Source: Cryptomeria japonica
Taxonomy: Eukaryota > Streptophyta > Pinopsida > Cupressales > Cupressaceae
NCBI RefSeq assembly: GCF_030272615.1
Contig: NC_081406.1
Location: forward strand, 185,911,770 to 185,975,769
Direction: 5' to 3'
DNA: 64,000 nt
The notes beneath the pieces were generated by a model. It did not search any database. It was not told the DNA's origin and worked only from the letters and a program-made list of their open reading frames with translations. Below are positions 23,015 through 32,491 of this stretch, piece by piece (position 1 is the first letter of the stretch; each line of letters opens with the position of its first letter). Both the position numbers and the translations under genes were made by a program.

Positions 23015-24134
23015 TGTTAGGAATGGGGAAGGACAACTGAGAGGGGGGGGGAGTGAATCAGCTGTCAATAAATTGCAACCCAAAACAAATTACTCAAACT
23101 TAAAATCAGTGCTGGTAAAACAGATTAAGAATTATAGTATACCGATACAACTTAATGCATGAAACAGAAAGCAAAACAACATCCACAACACATGACACAT
23201 AGATTTTGACGTGGAAACCCTGTAAGGTGAAAAACCATGGTGGGAAACCTTACCCACAATCAAATGATACTACTGCAGATAGTATGTAAATATAATAATG
23301 GGGTCTACACATGCAAAAAGGCCAACTGCCTAGAGCTCACTGCTCAATCACAAAATTAGGAGTCTCACTGACTACACAGTTGGATGGTTAAATCCAATAA
23401 TCAATGTACTGCTTTAATTTAGAATCTTCAATGCCAAATTCAGTACCAGTTTAAGCTTTGTGCAAGGACTAAACACCTTCATGACCTTTAACATTCTTTC
23501 CTTCAACCTTCAGCTAATATCTGCATGATTCCCACAAGGATCTACTTGTCTTTTCTCTTCACAACAATCTCAACACATACACACACTACTTCCAAATAAG
23601 ATCTTACAATTATTTATACAAAACCTAAGACCTAACCATTAGGTCAGTTCCCAAAAGATATTACATTTAAATCAATTACAAAATAGGTCTTGGTGCAATA
23701 CAATATGTCAACCTCAATACATTTACACATTATCCAATCAATAAATCATTTCAAACATGTGTCGTGATGATTTGGAACATGTTTTCTTATATCGGTTCAT
23801 AACCTGGACCTATCTATTGGTTAAGGCAAATATGTGAACCCATTCAGTCCAATATGCAAACCATCAAATGCAAACATCCAATCCATGTATTCGACATAAT
23901 CAAATGATCTCTAGATGATAACAACTCATCGTCAACTTCGTGAGGTGCCGGTGAAACATATACCGATAATTATGCATAATCCAATATCCATGCTAGGACC
24001 ACAATGTGTCGGTTCATCAACAAACCAATATAACCAGAGTGCCAAATCAACAATGTAGACCTCCAGAAAGAAAAGTGTTGACATCAATGACAAAATCAAT
24101 GCAACAAATGATGAAGTCATCCATAATACCAACA
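23015..24134 (-). repeat. 5' LTR of element J
   Basis: 1120 bases from TGTTAGGAATGGGGAAGGAC and a G-run to AATACCAACA in window orientation. Long shared stretches with the E LTR (for example CATGCAAAAAGGCCA(A/G)CTGCCTAGAG) support the call. The partner LTR is missing. Confidence 0.85.
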
Positions 24135-24790
24135 TGAGAGTGAATGAGGGAGAAACCTAGAAATTTGAGAGAGGAAGGTAGAGAGAGTAGGAGGGAGAGG
24201 TGACAACATAGACAATGGAGAAAGGGAATAGATAGAAGAGAAAAGAGATGACTAAGAGGGGATGGATTGAGAGGTAGACATGGAGGGATTCAGAGACCTA
24301 AGGAATGAGGAGATAGATAGGTTTGGAGAGAGAGAATGGAGGGAGAGAGTTCATAAATAGATAGGGGTAAGGGAGAGGGAGATAAATATGGAGATGGGGG
24401 AGATAACTAGATGGTGGATAATTCATTAGGTGAGATACCAAGAGAGAGAGAGAGAGGTGGGTAATAATATAGGGAAAGAGAGGTAGTGAGGTGAATAGGG
24501 AGGGAGGAAGAGACCTAGATATGGGGAGAGAGAAGATATAAGGGATAGGTAGTGGCCAAGAGAATGGAGAGGGAGGGGAGTGAAATAATAAGAGAATGAG
24601 AGAGAAGAAGAGAGAGGGAGGGAGTCAAAGATAGATATGGGGTTAAGGAAGGAATGATAGGTAGAGAAGTTGGGTTTACCTAGAGAGGGGAGAGAGAAGT
24701 GAGAGAGATAAGAGAGGGATATAAATAGGTCTAGAGTTTGGGGACGATAAAGAGAGTGAGATACATAGCTAAAGAATGGTAATAGGAGCA
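24135..24790. repeat. Purine-rich low-complexity tract (GGGAGA/GAGAGG)
   Basis: About 650 bases in which the plus strand is largely A and G (GAGAGAGGAAGG, GGGAGGAAGAG and similar), with a (GA)n run near 24445. There is no ORF of meaning; the long minus-strand open frame across it is a by-product of base composition. It directly abuts the LTR of J. Confidence 0.88.
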
Positions 24791-24956
24791 TGTTGATTAT
24801 TGAAATTTGATTGTCTAAAATTTTATATAATCCTCTTAAAACTAGAATCTGCATTATAAGTCATATAGAGCATAACACTCACAAACCCTTCACATTGGAT
24901 AATGCTGGAAAATTTGGTGCATGAAATTTGGCACTCATCGAATGCAAAAAAATGAC

Positions 24957-25086
24957 TTTTCACATTTGGCAAGAGCCAAATGTGAAAATTCAAAATTTTG
25001 CATTTGGCACTTGCCAAATGATTTGGATTGGAAACCACCAACCCTTTGGGTTGGATTGTACATGGGAATCCAACCCAAAGGGTTGG
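24957..25086. repeat. Cluster of three perfect or near-perfect hairpins
   Basis: TTTTCACATTTGGC (24957-24970) and GCCAAATGTGAAAA (24975-24988) form a perfect 14-base-pair stem with loop AAGA. CATTTGGCA/TGCCAAATG form a stem with a two-base loop at 25000-25019. CCAACCCTTTGGGTTGGATT (25038-25057) is the exact reverse complement of 25067-25086, and each arm is itself almost palindromic. The region may be the end of a foldback or MITE-type element; no terminal duplication was found. Confidence 0.8.
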
Positions 25087-25099
25087 ATGATCATTTCAG

Positions 25100-26500
25100 G
25101 CCTGAAACGAGTTTTTATCAGAAGATTAAAAAATTTTGCATATTTTTGGTTGTGCTCTCCATCAAGTTTGTACATGTTTCAATGAAACTAAAAAATATTA
25201 CCATAGAAACCTCAATCTCTCTCTTATCTATTCAAGCATGTATTTTTTTTTACATTTTGATTTCATTAAGGCTTTCATCTATAATTCCTTTTGTTAGTGT
25301 GTCCATTTTTGGTCAAAAACCAACATGCACTATTTTGGGTATATTTTTTTATACGTTCATCGTATTTTGAAGAAACTTATATTTTTAGAAACTAGACTCC
25401 ATTATACACAATTTAAAAAAAATGATTTTGATTAGTTATCAATAATTTTAGGGGGAGGCACACTCAAATTTTTGTTTTTCTGGATGTCTCCACTTCAAAA
25501 ATTAGTAAAAAATCATATACTTGTTAAAAAATTAGCTGAAAAATATGGCATACACTAAAAGGTGTTAGCTAATTTCTCACCAAAATGATTTTAAAAATTC
25601 AAAAAAAAAAGTTAACATTTTAGGGGGGCCACAACAGATGCTATGTTATGTTTTTTGCATAAAACAAGACCACTTTTTGTGGCTCCCCTTTTTGAAGCCC
25701 TTAATCTCCACCATTTTCAAAACAAATTAGTAGTTTATAAAGTAGAATCGGAGAATTCTAACTCTTGTTCTTGTTGCATCTTCGAATTTGGAGTGTAACT
25801 ATCTTCAATTTGTCATTGAAGTTCAGACTTTGCTGATCTCAGAAAAAAAGTGGCATCTTAAGACCCCCTTTTGGTACCAAAACTTGGTGCACATACCTTG
25901 CTTGGGGGGAAAGAATAATATTTCAATTCTATCTCTTCTTCCAAATATTGTCTTTTCCTTTGTTGAGTTGCATCTTTCATGATTTGATGGCATTTCTTAA
26001 ATAGAATTATCTTTTATACAAATGCATGCATGTTCCTTGTTTAAGATCTATTCTTTGTTTGAAATGGTGTATCTTTTATGAATAATATCTCCTTAGTAAA
26101 AATATGCAATCCTAAGAATCTACTTTTTCCTAAACATTGGAGAAGGTGTGTATTCTTAGTCCTCTTCTCCTTCCAAGATGTCATCTTTATTAAGGATCTC
26201 CTCTATTCTTGAAGGTATATATCTTTATGAAAATATCTATTCCTCCTTTCTTAATCATGCATCCCTCAAAAGGATCCTTTTACATTTATTGCAAATCTCT
26301 TTTACAATCGCCTCTTCTTGCTTAAAGAAATGAAGCTTATTCAGGAGTCTTTCTTTCTAGCTTGGATTGCATGTATTATTGATTAGTGTATCTCCTTTGT
26401 GTTAAAGGTGGGTATCCTTGTTTCTATCTACCTTAAGACATCAACATAGGAATATGTTGATATCTTAATGGGGGGGGGCATATATGTGGTCTCGTAATTG
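25100..26500. other. Unassigned non-coding DNA
   Basis: No domain recognised in any frame. T-rich sentences with recurring CATCTTT, CTTTTAT and TTCTTCC words suggest an old 3' untranslated region of an LTR element. A G-run follows at 26469-26477. I see no gene. Confidence 0.5.
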
Positions 26501-26514
26501 CATTTTTTACTATT

Positions 26515-26880
26515 AGTTATCAATATGGGATTGTTGCATACTCATGTTTCATCCCTATTTTGTCCACTATTTATGGGATTAATGCATCCTCATGCTTAAT
26601 CCTCATCTCATTTATCAACATGGAATTTTTGCATCTGCATTCTTCATTCCCATTTCATGCATCATTTGTCTTATACAAACAAAATAGTCTTACATGCTCA
26701 AAATCAGACATCACTTGTGCACATGCATGAGGATGAATGGGACTAGTAGAACATGTCTAGAATACTCTTATTCTCCTCCCAATCATGGATCACCTAGAAA
26801 AACACATCTAGGGGAAAATATTTATGTCCTCTTTCATCATTCTTCTCATGGATCATCTAGAAAAATGCATCTAGTGTTTA
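26515..26880. repeat. Degenerate short tandem repeats
   Basis: Two runs. 26515-26670 has three poorly kept copies of about 50 bases of the form TTAT(C)AA(T/C)ATGG(G)ATT, GCAT, then CTCATG and TTCAT, CC. 26780-26880 has two copies of about 55-75 bases sharing CATGGATCA(C/T)CTAGAAAAA(C/T)(A/G)CATCTAG. No coding content. Confidence 0.6.
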
Positions 26881-26889
26881 TTAGTGCTC

Positions 26890-27382
26890 TCTCTTTCCTT
26901 CTTCTTATGAATGAATAGCTTTTCTATTGATGGTTCATGTATGATGCATGCTTTTCTCTTTTATGTGATTGCTTGTGTTATTGACATGGCAATTTTAAAG
27001 CATGATATTAGTGGTTGAGACATTTTGATATTAAGGTGTCTTCAATTGAGATCTCTTCAACTAGTTGACATGAGGTCTTGTTTTTGGTTCTTATCTTTTT
27101 TATGTCAAGTGTGTCTTTGGTCTTTTGTGTCTTTGTTTGTCTTTTTATTTTTGTCTTGTTATGTGTGCCCTTTCATATGTTTGAGTGAGTTAAGATCCTA
27201 AGATTGGGATCTCGGTTCCTTAAAATTAATGATGTCTTATACTCCTTGTAATTTTTGTCCTTATTGCAACTCTTCTTCATCTCTTTTGTCTACTTTACCA
27301 TGAGTATTTGTATAGTCTCATACTCCCGCTAAAATGGGAGTTAAATGTAGCATCTTAAATTGTACTCCCTTAAAATTTATTC
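26890..27382. other. Unassigned DNA with a possible gypsy LTR start
   Basis: No gene seen. AAAATGGGAGTTAAA followed by TGTAGCATC at 27346 resembles a polypurine tract and the first bases of a gypsy LTR, interrupted 37 bases later by element G. Its partner is not in the window, so this is only a suggestion. Confidence 0.3.
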
Positions 27383-28162
27383 TGTTGGCAAATGCACACT
27401 CCAATGAGATATTGTAGGTGATTGAAGGTATTTTCATTGATGGAAACCTTACAATCATGTGATACCGGCAGACAGACACAAGCATCGACACCGACAAACT
27501 CTACACTGACACCGAAAAGGAAGATTATCGGCACCCTGGCGGACAACAATTTTGTATTAATGTATTTTGTAATTAATTGTAAAAAATTTTGTAAGCCGAC
27601 ATGGTGGATTGTAATATGACTCATATATGTATGAGATCATTGTAGATCATTTGAGATATGATAGGATGTGAAATATGAATAGAAGGTAGCAGACCTAATA
27701 TGCGAAATAGTGGTTAAGGGTTTATGTATGTAGCAGAGCTTAAACCGATACTAAATCTGGCATAGCAGATGCTAATCTAAAGTAGTACAAGACTTTGGAT
27801 TTTGTATAATCCAATTTTTTAAGTCAGTGTGACTTCTTTTGTAATTGAGCAGTGAGCTCTAGGCACTTGGCCTTCCTGCATGTGCAGGCCCCTATTGTAG
27901 CAGTAATATTCTCTTATTGGCCAGTAAGTGAATATTGTGGGTCACAAATCCCACTGAGGTTTTTCCCATATTGGTTTTCCTCATTAAAACATTGTGTTAT
28001 GGTGTGCTTTTCATGTTGTGGTTGTTATTCTTATTTGTTACATTATTTATGGTTTACCAATACACATTCTTAATATGCTTTTCATGTTATAAGTTAAGAA
28101 AATATACCTACCGGTCAGATACTGATTCACCCCCCCTCTTAGTATCTTTGGGAATCCTAACA
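27383..28162 (+). repeat. 5' LTR of element G
   Basis: 780 bases, TGTTGGCAAATGCACACTCC to GGGAATCCTAACA, followed at once by a primer site. Full-length match to the LTR of F (1336-2110). Five bases upstream (TATTC) would be the target-site duplication, but the right end is lost. Confidence 0.92.
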
Positions 28163-28164
28163 AT

Positions 28165-28177
28165 TGGTATCAGAGCC
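28165..28177 (+). other. Primer-binding site of element G
   Basis: TGGTATCAGAGCC, the perfect complement expected for the 3' end of initiator tRNA-Met, two bases after the LTR. It is the best preserved primer site in the window. Confidence 0.95.
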
Positions 28178-28211
28178 TGGTCCTCTATTTTTCAGAAGCC
28201 TAACAGCTTGA

Positions 28212-29340
28212 GGAAGATCTTGACACTAGTAGAGATGGAAAATTGGAGAAAGCAATTGGAAACAACTCTTTCAGACTATGATGCAGAAAATAAAATATCA
28301 AACTTGAGGATGATCTGAAGGCTGCTCAGGATATCATTCAAGCACTTCAAGAAAATTACAGTATAGCAAGGAATAAAAGAAGAGAAATTTGTGAGAAGAC
28401 GCAGAAAGAGGAAGATGAAAAGGAAACTCTTAATGATTTAGTAAACAAGCTGAGACAAGATAACTGTACAACAAAAAATGAGATGTAAGATATGACTATG
28501 AGGTTTTGTAAAGAAATTGAAGATAGAAAGAAGAATGCAGATGACTTGACTAGAAGACTAAATGATGTTGGAAATGAAAACACAAGACTCAGTCATGAAA
28601 ATGATATGTTGAAGACAGATTTGATGCACACACAAAATGATAGAACTGAACTCATGAGATAGAAAGGGATCTTGGAGAATGAACTGACTATTGCAAATCA
28701 ACACAAGGAGATATTCAAGAAAAGTTCAGAAGAACTTGTTGACATGATGAAGAATCAGAAAACTAATGGTGATACAAATGGCCTTGGCTTTGAAACTAGT
28801 GAAATCTCTAGTACTACAAACAATCATGATCATAGAAAAGCAATAAGATAACCTAATGCTTACAAATTCAATGGGAAATGCTTTAACTGTAACAAGTATG
28901 GTCATAGAAAAAATCAGTGTAGATCTAGAAATTATCAAAACACTAATACACCCACCGGTCAATGTTCTAAATGCAACAAAGTTGGTCATAATTTAGAAAA
29001 TTGTAGAATGAATGTAAGATGTTATGTTTGTGGAAGATTTGGACACTTATCTAATCAATGCAAAACACATACCGGCATAGGATATGGGAAAGCTATTCAG
29101 AAAAACAATGTGACTTGTTATGCCTATAACAAAATTGGACATATTGCAAAATTTTGTAGAAGCAAGTCCCCAGCGGCAAATAACAAAGGTCCTAGTTTGA
29201 AAGGTTAAGAAAAGGTTGAAGAGCTAAAGAAAGAATTCTCAAAACAATGGAATAGAAAGTAAGATCAAAATGTTGAAGGAAATACCCATCCACCAATAGA
29301 ACAGAGCATCACTCCACCAACAAGAGACTCTTTATCTAAC
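28212..29340 (+). pseudogene. Element G short gag: coiled coil plus four zinc knuckles
   Basis: After MENWRKQLETTLSDYDAENK a frameshift leads into a coiled coil (LEDDLKAAQDIIQALQENY, RLNDVGNENTRLSHEND), then NGLGFETSE. Four knuckles follow: CFNCNKYGHRKNQC, CSKCNKVGHNLENC, CYVCGRFGHLSNQC and CYAYNKIGHIAKFC (second Cys lost). Four or five stops break it. Coiled coil, GLGFE and knuckle array match the second half of gag in D. The UBN2 capsid half is absent, because the coding sequence starts within about 35 bases of the primer site. Such a protein could bind RNA but not by itself form a capsid. Confidence 0.8.
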
Positions 29341-29498
29341 TAAAGGAAAATCCTTTGGGGGTTTAGCAACAAAATGAAAAACATGCTATTATTCCCTTGG
29401 TTGATGGTGAGAAGTTGAAATTACTTCTATACCGGCAGATGAGTTAAGTTGTGACTTAACCGGTGAGCAATAAATGTGGTAGTTGGAGAAAATAACAT

Positions 29499-29504
29499 TA
29501 TAAA
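29499..29504 (+). promoter_or_regulatory. Possible TATA box upstream of the accessory ORF of G
   Basis: TATAAA in the context ACATTATAAAGAAAATG lies 130 bases before the ATG at 29634. The stretch between contains no reading frame continuing from gag. It could allow the accessory ORF to be transcribed apart from the LTR promoter. In an AT-rich genome the motif alone is weak evidence. Confidence 0.3.
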
Positions 29505-29633
29505 GAAAATGTTTTGGCTCCTTTTTCATTCACCGAGCATTGAAACCTTCGAGAGCGTGAAAATTCCTGAGCGAAAAAGTGAAGCAATTCATCAAAGCAT
29601 TCATCATAAAGGCAGCTTAAGGTATTTATATCT

Positions 29634-31490
29634 ATGGCATCTTCATCCACTCCTGAATTTATTACAAATCCTATTGTTGTTGAGGTTGTTAAGTGCCCTA
29701 GACCCGTATTCAAACTGGTTCCTGAAATAGCGAAGAAAGATGATAGCATAGGTTCATTTTCTCAAATTCCTAAGGGAGTAGTATATGCTGAAGACCCTAG
29801 GATGTACATGCATTGTCATATAGAGGAACTAGGTGATGATGAGATCAAAAACATGTATAGCACTGTGATTTGTGATGAATCTCGAAATATCAAGCCGAAA
29901 CATAAGATAGTAGAAACCCTAGGTTTTACTGAAATCCTTAGTATCCCAGATTTTCCCAAGCATATTATAAGAATTGTGCTAAGCAGAGTTCATGGTGAAT
30001 TCTTCTAGTTGGATACAATTCATAAAATCAAAAAGGAAGCCATTAAGGTAGTAATAGGGTTACCTTCCACTAGTAGCAGACCTGAAAAAATAAAGAAGAG
30101 TCTCAAATGACATAGTGATAAACCTAACTGGTGTAACATCCGACAAAAGGTCTTTAAGGGTAAATTATGTAAAGGACATAAATGTGAGATTTATCAGTAT
30201 GATCTTAGATTACAAAGCTACACATGCAAATAGGTTGAACTTAGTTTCTAGCCTATGTATTAAAAGTGCTTATGACATGGTTAATGATAATGCAAGAATA
30301 AATTTATGTGAATGGCTCAAAGATGAATTGATAGACAATCTGAGGAAGATTAAAGGAGATAAGAAAGGAACATTCAGATTTGGAAATTTACTTGTTTGTC
30401 TAATGTTGTACATAACTAAACAAGTACCCAGTATTGATGCAAGAGATTTTGGCTTTGACATACTGGTAGGAAAGCAACTATTGGATCTACTAAACAACAT
30501 GGGAGAAAATAGGGAGAAAAACCTAAATGACTATTTTCAAGCATTGAAAGCTCGAATGAAAACTAGAGTAAGACTATCACAAGCTATTGTGGACAAGTAT
30601 CAAAAAGAAATTTGTTTTGTAATTAAAAAGGATCAAATCTGGAAGGAGGCAGTTGTCCCTTGAACTATCTAGGTAATTGAAATGGGCTATGAAATAGATG
30701 GCAATATTATTGAAACTTATGCAAAAGCCCTCCTTGAAGCACCAAAGGAACCCACTGAGAAAGTTTTTGGTAATGCTGAAACAATTGAGAGTGCAATTCA
30801 GTCTAGAAAAAGGGTTAAGAAGTTCGAAGAAACAGTAAGAAAAGGAACTCGACAGACTAAAGCAATTAAGGAAGATGTTTTGAAGCAAACTGGTATAAAT
30901 GAAAGTGAGTTGGAAGGACTTCAACCAGAAGCTCATCTTTCACTAGTTGGAACCTCCTCTGAGAGTGATATGCCAGCGGTATTTAAAAGGGTAGAAAGGA
31001 AAAGAAAACCATCACCGGTACCCTCACCTACACCTAGGAAAACAAGGCAAAAACAATAGGCAGTGAGGCCTCCAGTGAAAAAGAAGTTGACACCAAAGAA
31101 GAAAAGAAAGGTAAAACAAGATATTGGTCCACTGGATAAACTTCTAAGTGAAATAACTTAAGATGGTAAATTGGAGAACATCAGCAAAATATACAACACA
31201 CTATCTGCAAATGACAAGGAAAGCATAGAGAATAGTGTAATATCACACTTGGATATATATATAAGAAATTTTTGATGGAAGTTGTTGATGAAATACCAAC
31301 TGATCTATATAGGAGATTGGAAGCTAGAAGGTTAGCCATCGTTGAGCTAGACAAGAAAATTAAAATTGAAAAATTACTTGCAGTACATCCAGTCAACTCA
31401 CCTGATGAAATAGATAAACTAATTAGTGAAGCAAACCGGACAGTATTCTCCACTGCTCATTGGCACGTAGCACTAATGGCAGGTAGAGTG
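29634..31490 (+). pseudogene. Accessory ORF of element G, N-terminal and central parts
   Basis: I do not recognise this protein. It starts MASSSTPEFITNPIVVEVVK; a stop at 30006 and one frameshift separate it from an open stretch to 30663, and further stops occur at 30661 and 31057. The first 340 residues look globular. HIIRIVLSRVHGEFF and EAIKVVIGLPSTSSRP recall the pattern (aromatic/Gly turn, helix, GLP) of plant transposon-associated domains such as PMD or Transposase_32; this is pattern likeness only. A Lys/Arg-rich linker (KKFEETVRKGTRQTKAIKED, KRKPSPVPSPTPRKTRQKQ) follows. The last part (HLDIYIRNF to ALMAGRV) aligns with H. Start chosen for the Met followed by uninterrupted reading. Confidence 0.65.
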
Positions 31491-31975
31491 ATATGTTTAT
31501 CATCATCAAAGACCTGCCAATTCTGATTATTATCTAGCACACTAGGTTGATAGATTATCTTTACAACACAGACACTCCTATCAAATTTAGGATGAGGAAG
31601 TAACAATGAAGCTGAGACAACAAGAGAATCTGCCTTTGTATTTTGCTCTCTTGGAATGGCTTGTATGGAAAAAGCATCAAAACTTTCGATCTCATCCCAC
31701 ACCTTATTTCAATATGACCTTAGCCTCTTGTTCTTGCTCAACTATTTATTCTTTACTTGAATCACTATCAACTCAACATCTCCTGTGACCTGCAACTTCT
31801 TGATACCTTTCTCCTTAGCAAACTCCAACCCTAAAAGGAGAGCCTCATACTCTGCAGTATTATTGGTGGTATCAAATGCAATTTTATAAGCTTTACGAAA
31901 TTTTTCATCTGATGGGATCAGCACCACTCCTGCACCTGATCTTGAAGATGAGGAACTTCCATCGAATTGCATCTT
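31491..31975 (-). pseudogene. Element M archaeal-type RNase H
   Basis: Starts MQFDGSSSSSRSGAGVVLIP and continues TTNNTAEYEALLLGLEFAKE, KKLQVTGDVELIVIQVKNK and IQAIPREQNTKADSL: the FDG, E and D motif series of the extra RNase H carried by Tat-type gypsy elements. The FDG Asp and AEYEA Glu are kept. A stop near 31742 splits it, and after NNQNWQVFDDDKHI it is cut by the end of element G. Directly upstream is protease, with no RT between. RNase H removes RNA from the RNA/DNA hybrid. Confidence 0.82.
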
Positions 31976-32491
31976 CTAAAGTTCTGAAGATATATCAGGA
32001 GCTAGGATTTCAGGGACATTCTCACCTTTTGATGTCATCATATAAGTACCCGGACCAGTCTCAACATATAATATCTCTGCCCTTGGGTCATCAGTTTTAA
32101 GGACTGTATATTTTGCTTTAGGCTCTGGATCTAACCTGACTTTCTTGCTAACTAGAGGTATCAAAGCATGGGACCAATCTATCTAAATTTCACCACCTAA
32201 ATCTTTGCAAAAACTATGACTTAAGAGAATTCCATAACTAGCTGGGATATCAACAACCAAGATGCTAAGTTTCAACTTCTTTTGGGGGTGAGTGGCTAAA
32301 GCAACTTGGGCATCTTTGATTTGTCCGACAAGAGGGACTTGTTTAGACTCCATTGAAAATACTTTTCCAGTTGGTTTGTTCAAGGATAAACATAACACAT
32401 GTGTAACTTTGGAAGGCATTACATTATTAGATGCACCAGAATCAATGATACAATTTCTTAACTTACAACCAGCTATATACAAAGATATATA
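31976..32491 (-). pseudogene. Element M protease and linker to RNase H
   Basis: From the right: YISLYIAGCKLRNCIIDSGA with the active-site DSGASNNVMP, then SMESKQVPLVGQIKDAQVA and VVDIPASYGILLSHSFCKDL, a retroviral-type aspartic protease fold. A stop follows GGEI; the reading continues IDWSHALIPLVSKKVRLDPE and a linker ending in ISSEL, a stop, and the RNase H start. The right edge is the start of element L. Active-site Asp, Ser and Gly are intact. The linker reads smoothly from protease to RNase H, so I see no scar of a lost RT. Confidence 0.82.

Larger units (their letters stand above)
19015..24134 (-). mobile_element. Copia element J, minus strand, lacking its 3' end
   Basis: Read right to left: 5' LTR 23015-24134, primer site, gag, protease, integrase, RT and RNase H. 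It breaks off inside RNase H at IYCDNSTSID near 19015. The same region of I lies opposite in inverted orientation. It is the same family as E, with gag, pol and LTR all similar. Many stops are present and the gag start codon is lost. Confidence 0.88.
27383..31490 (+). mobile_element. Copia-type element G without pol, truncated at the right
   Basis: Order: 5' LTR (27383-28162), tRNA-Met primer site, short coiled-coil/zinc-knuckle gag, a possible internal promoter and a large accessory ORF to about 31490. There the sequence switches to the minus-strand gypsy fragment M. No integrase, RT or RNase H lies between gag and the accessory ORF. I read it as a non-autonomous element that would depend on a pol-bearing relative. 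The gag matches element D best. The 3' LTR is missing, so a distal pol cannot be fully excluded, but in H the same ORF runs directly to the LTR. Confidence 0.75.

Noticed and set aside
15202-24134. H and J as two ends of a single element interrupted by I
   Set aside because: Order and strand would fit, but the H LTR (TGTTGGGATCC...) and the J LTR (TGTTAGGAATGG...) are different families.
24426-24854. 142-residue minus-strand ORF, Ser/Leu/Tyr-rich
   Set aside because: A purine-rich tract read on the pyrimidine strand gives few stops; the composition is low complexity and there is no domain.
1336-28162. F and G LTRs as the two LTRs of one giant element
   Set aside because: The left copy follows a polypurine tract (3' LTR) and the right copy precedes a primer site (5' LTR), the wrong way round for one plus-strand element.
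28163-28177. tRNA gene at the primer site
   Set aside because: Only the complement of a tRNA 3' end is present, with no cloverleaf around it; it is a primer-binding site.
32487-32491. ATATA as target-site duplication of L
   Set aside because: No matching five bases follow the right end at 53394; the similarity to AT-rich sequence elsewhere is not evidence.
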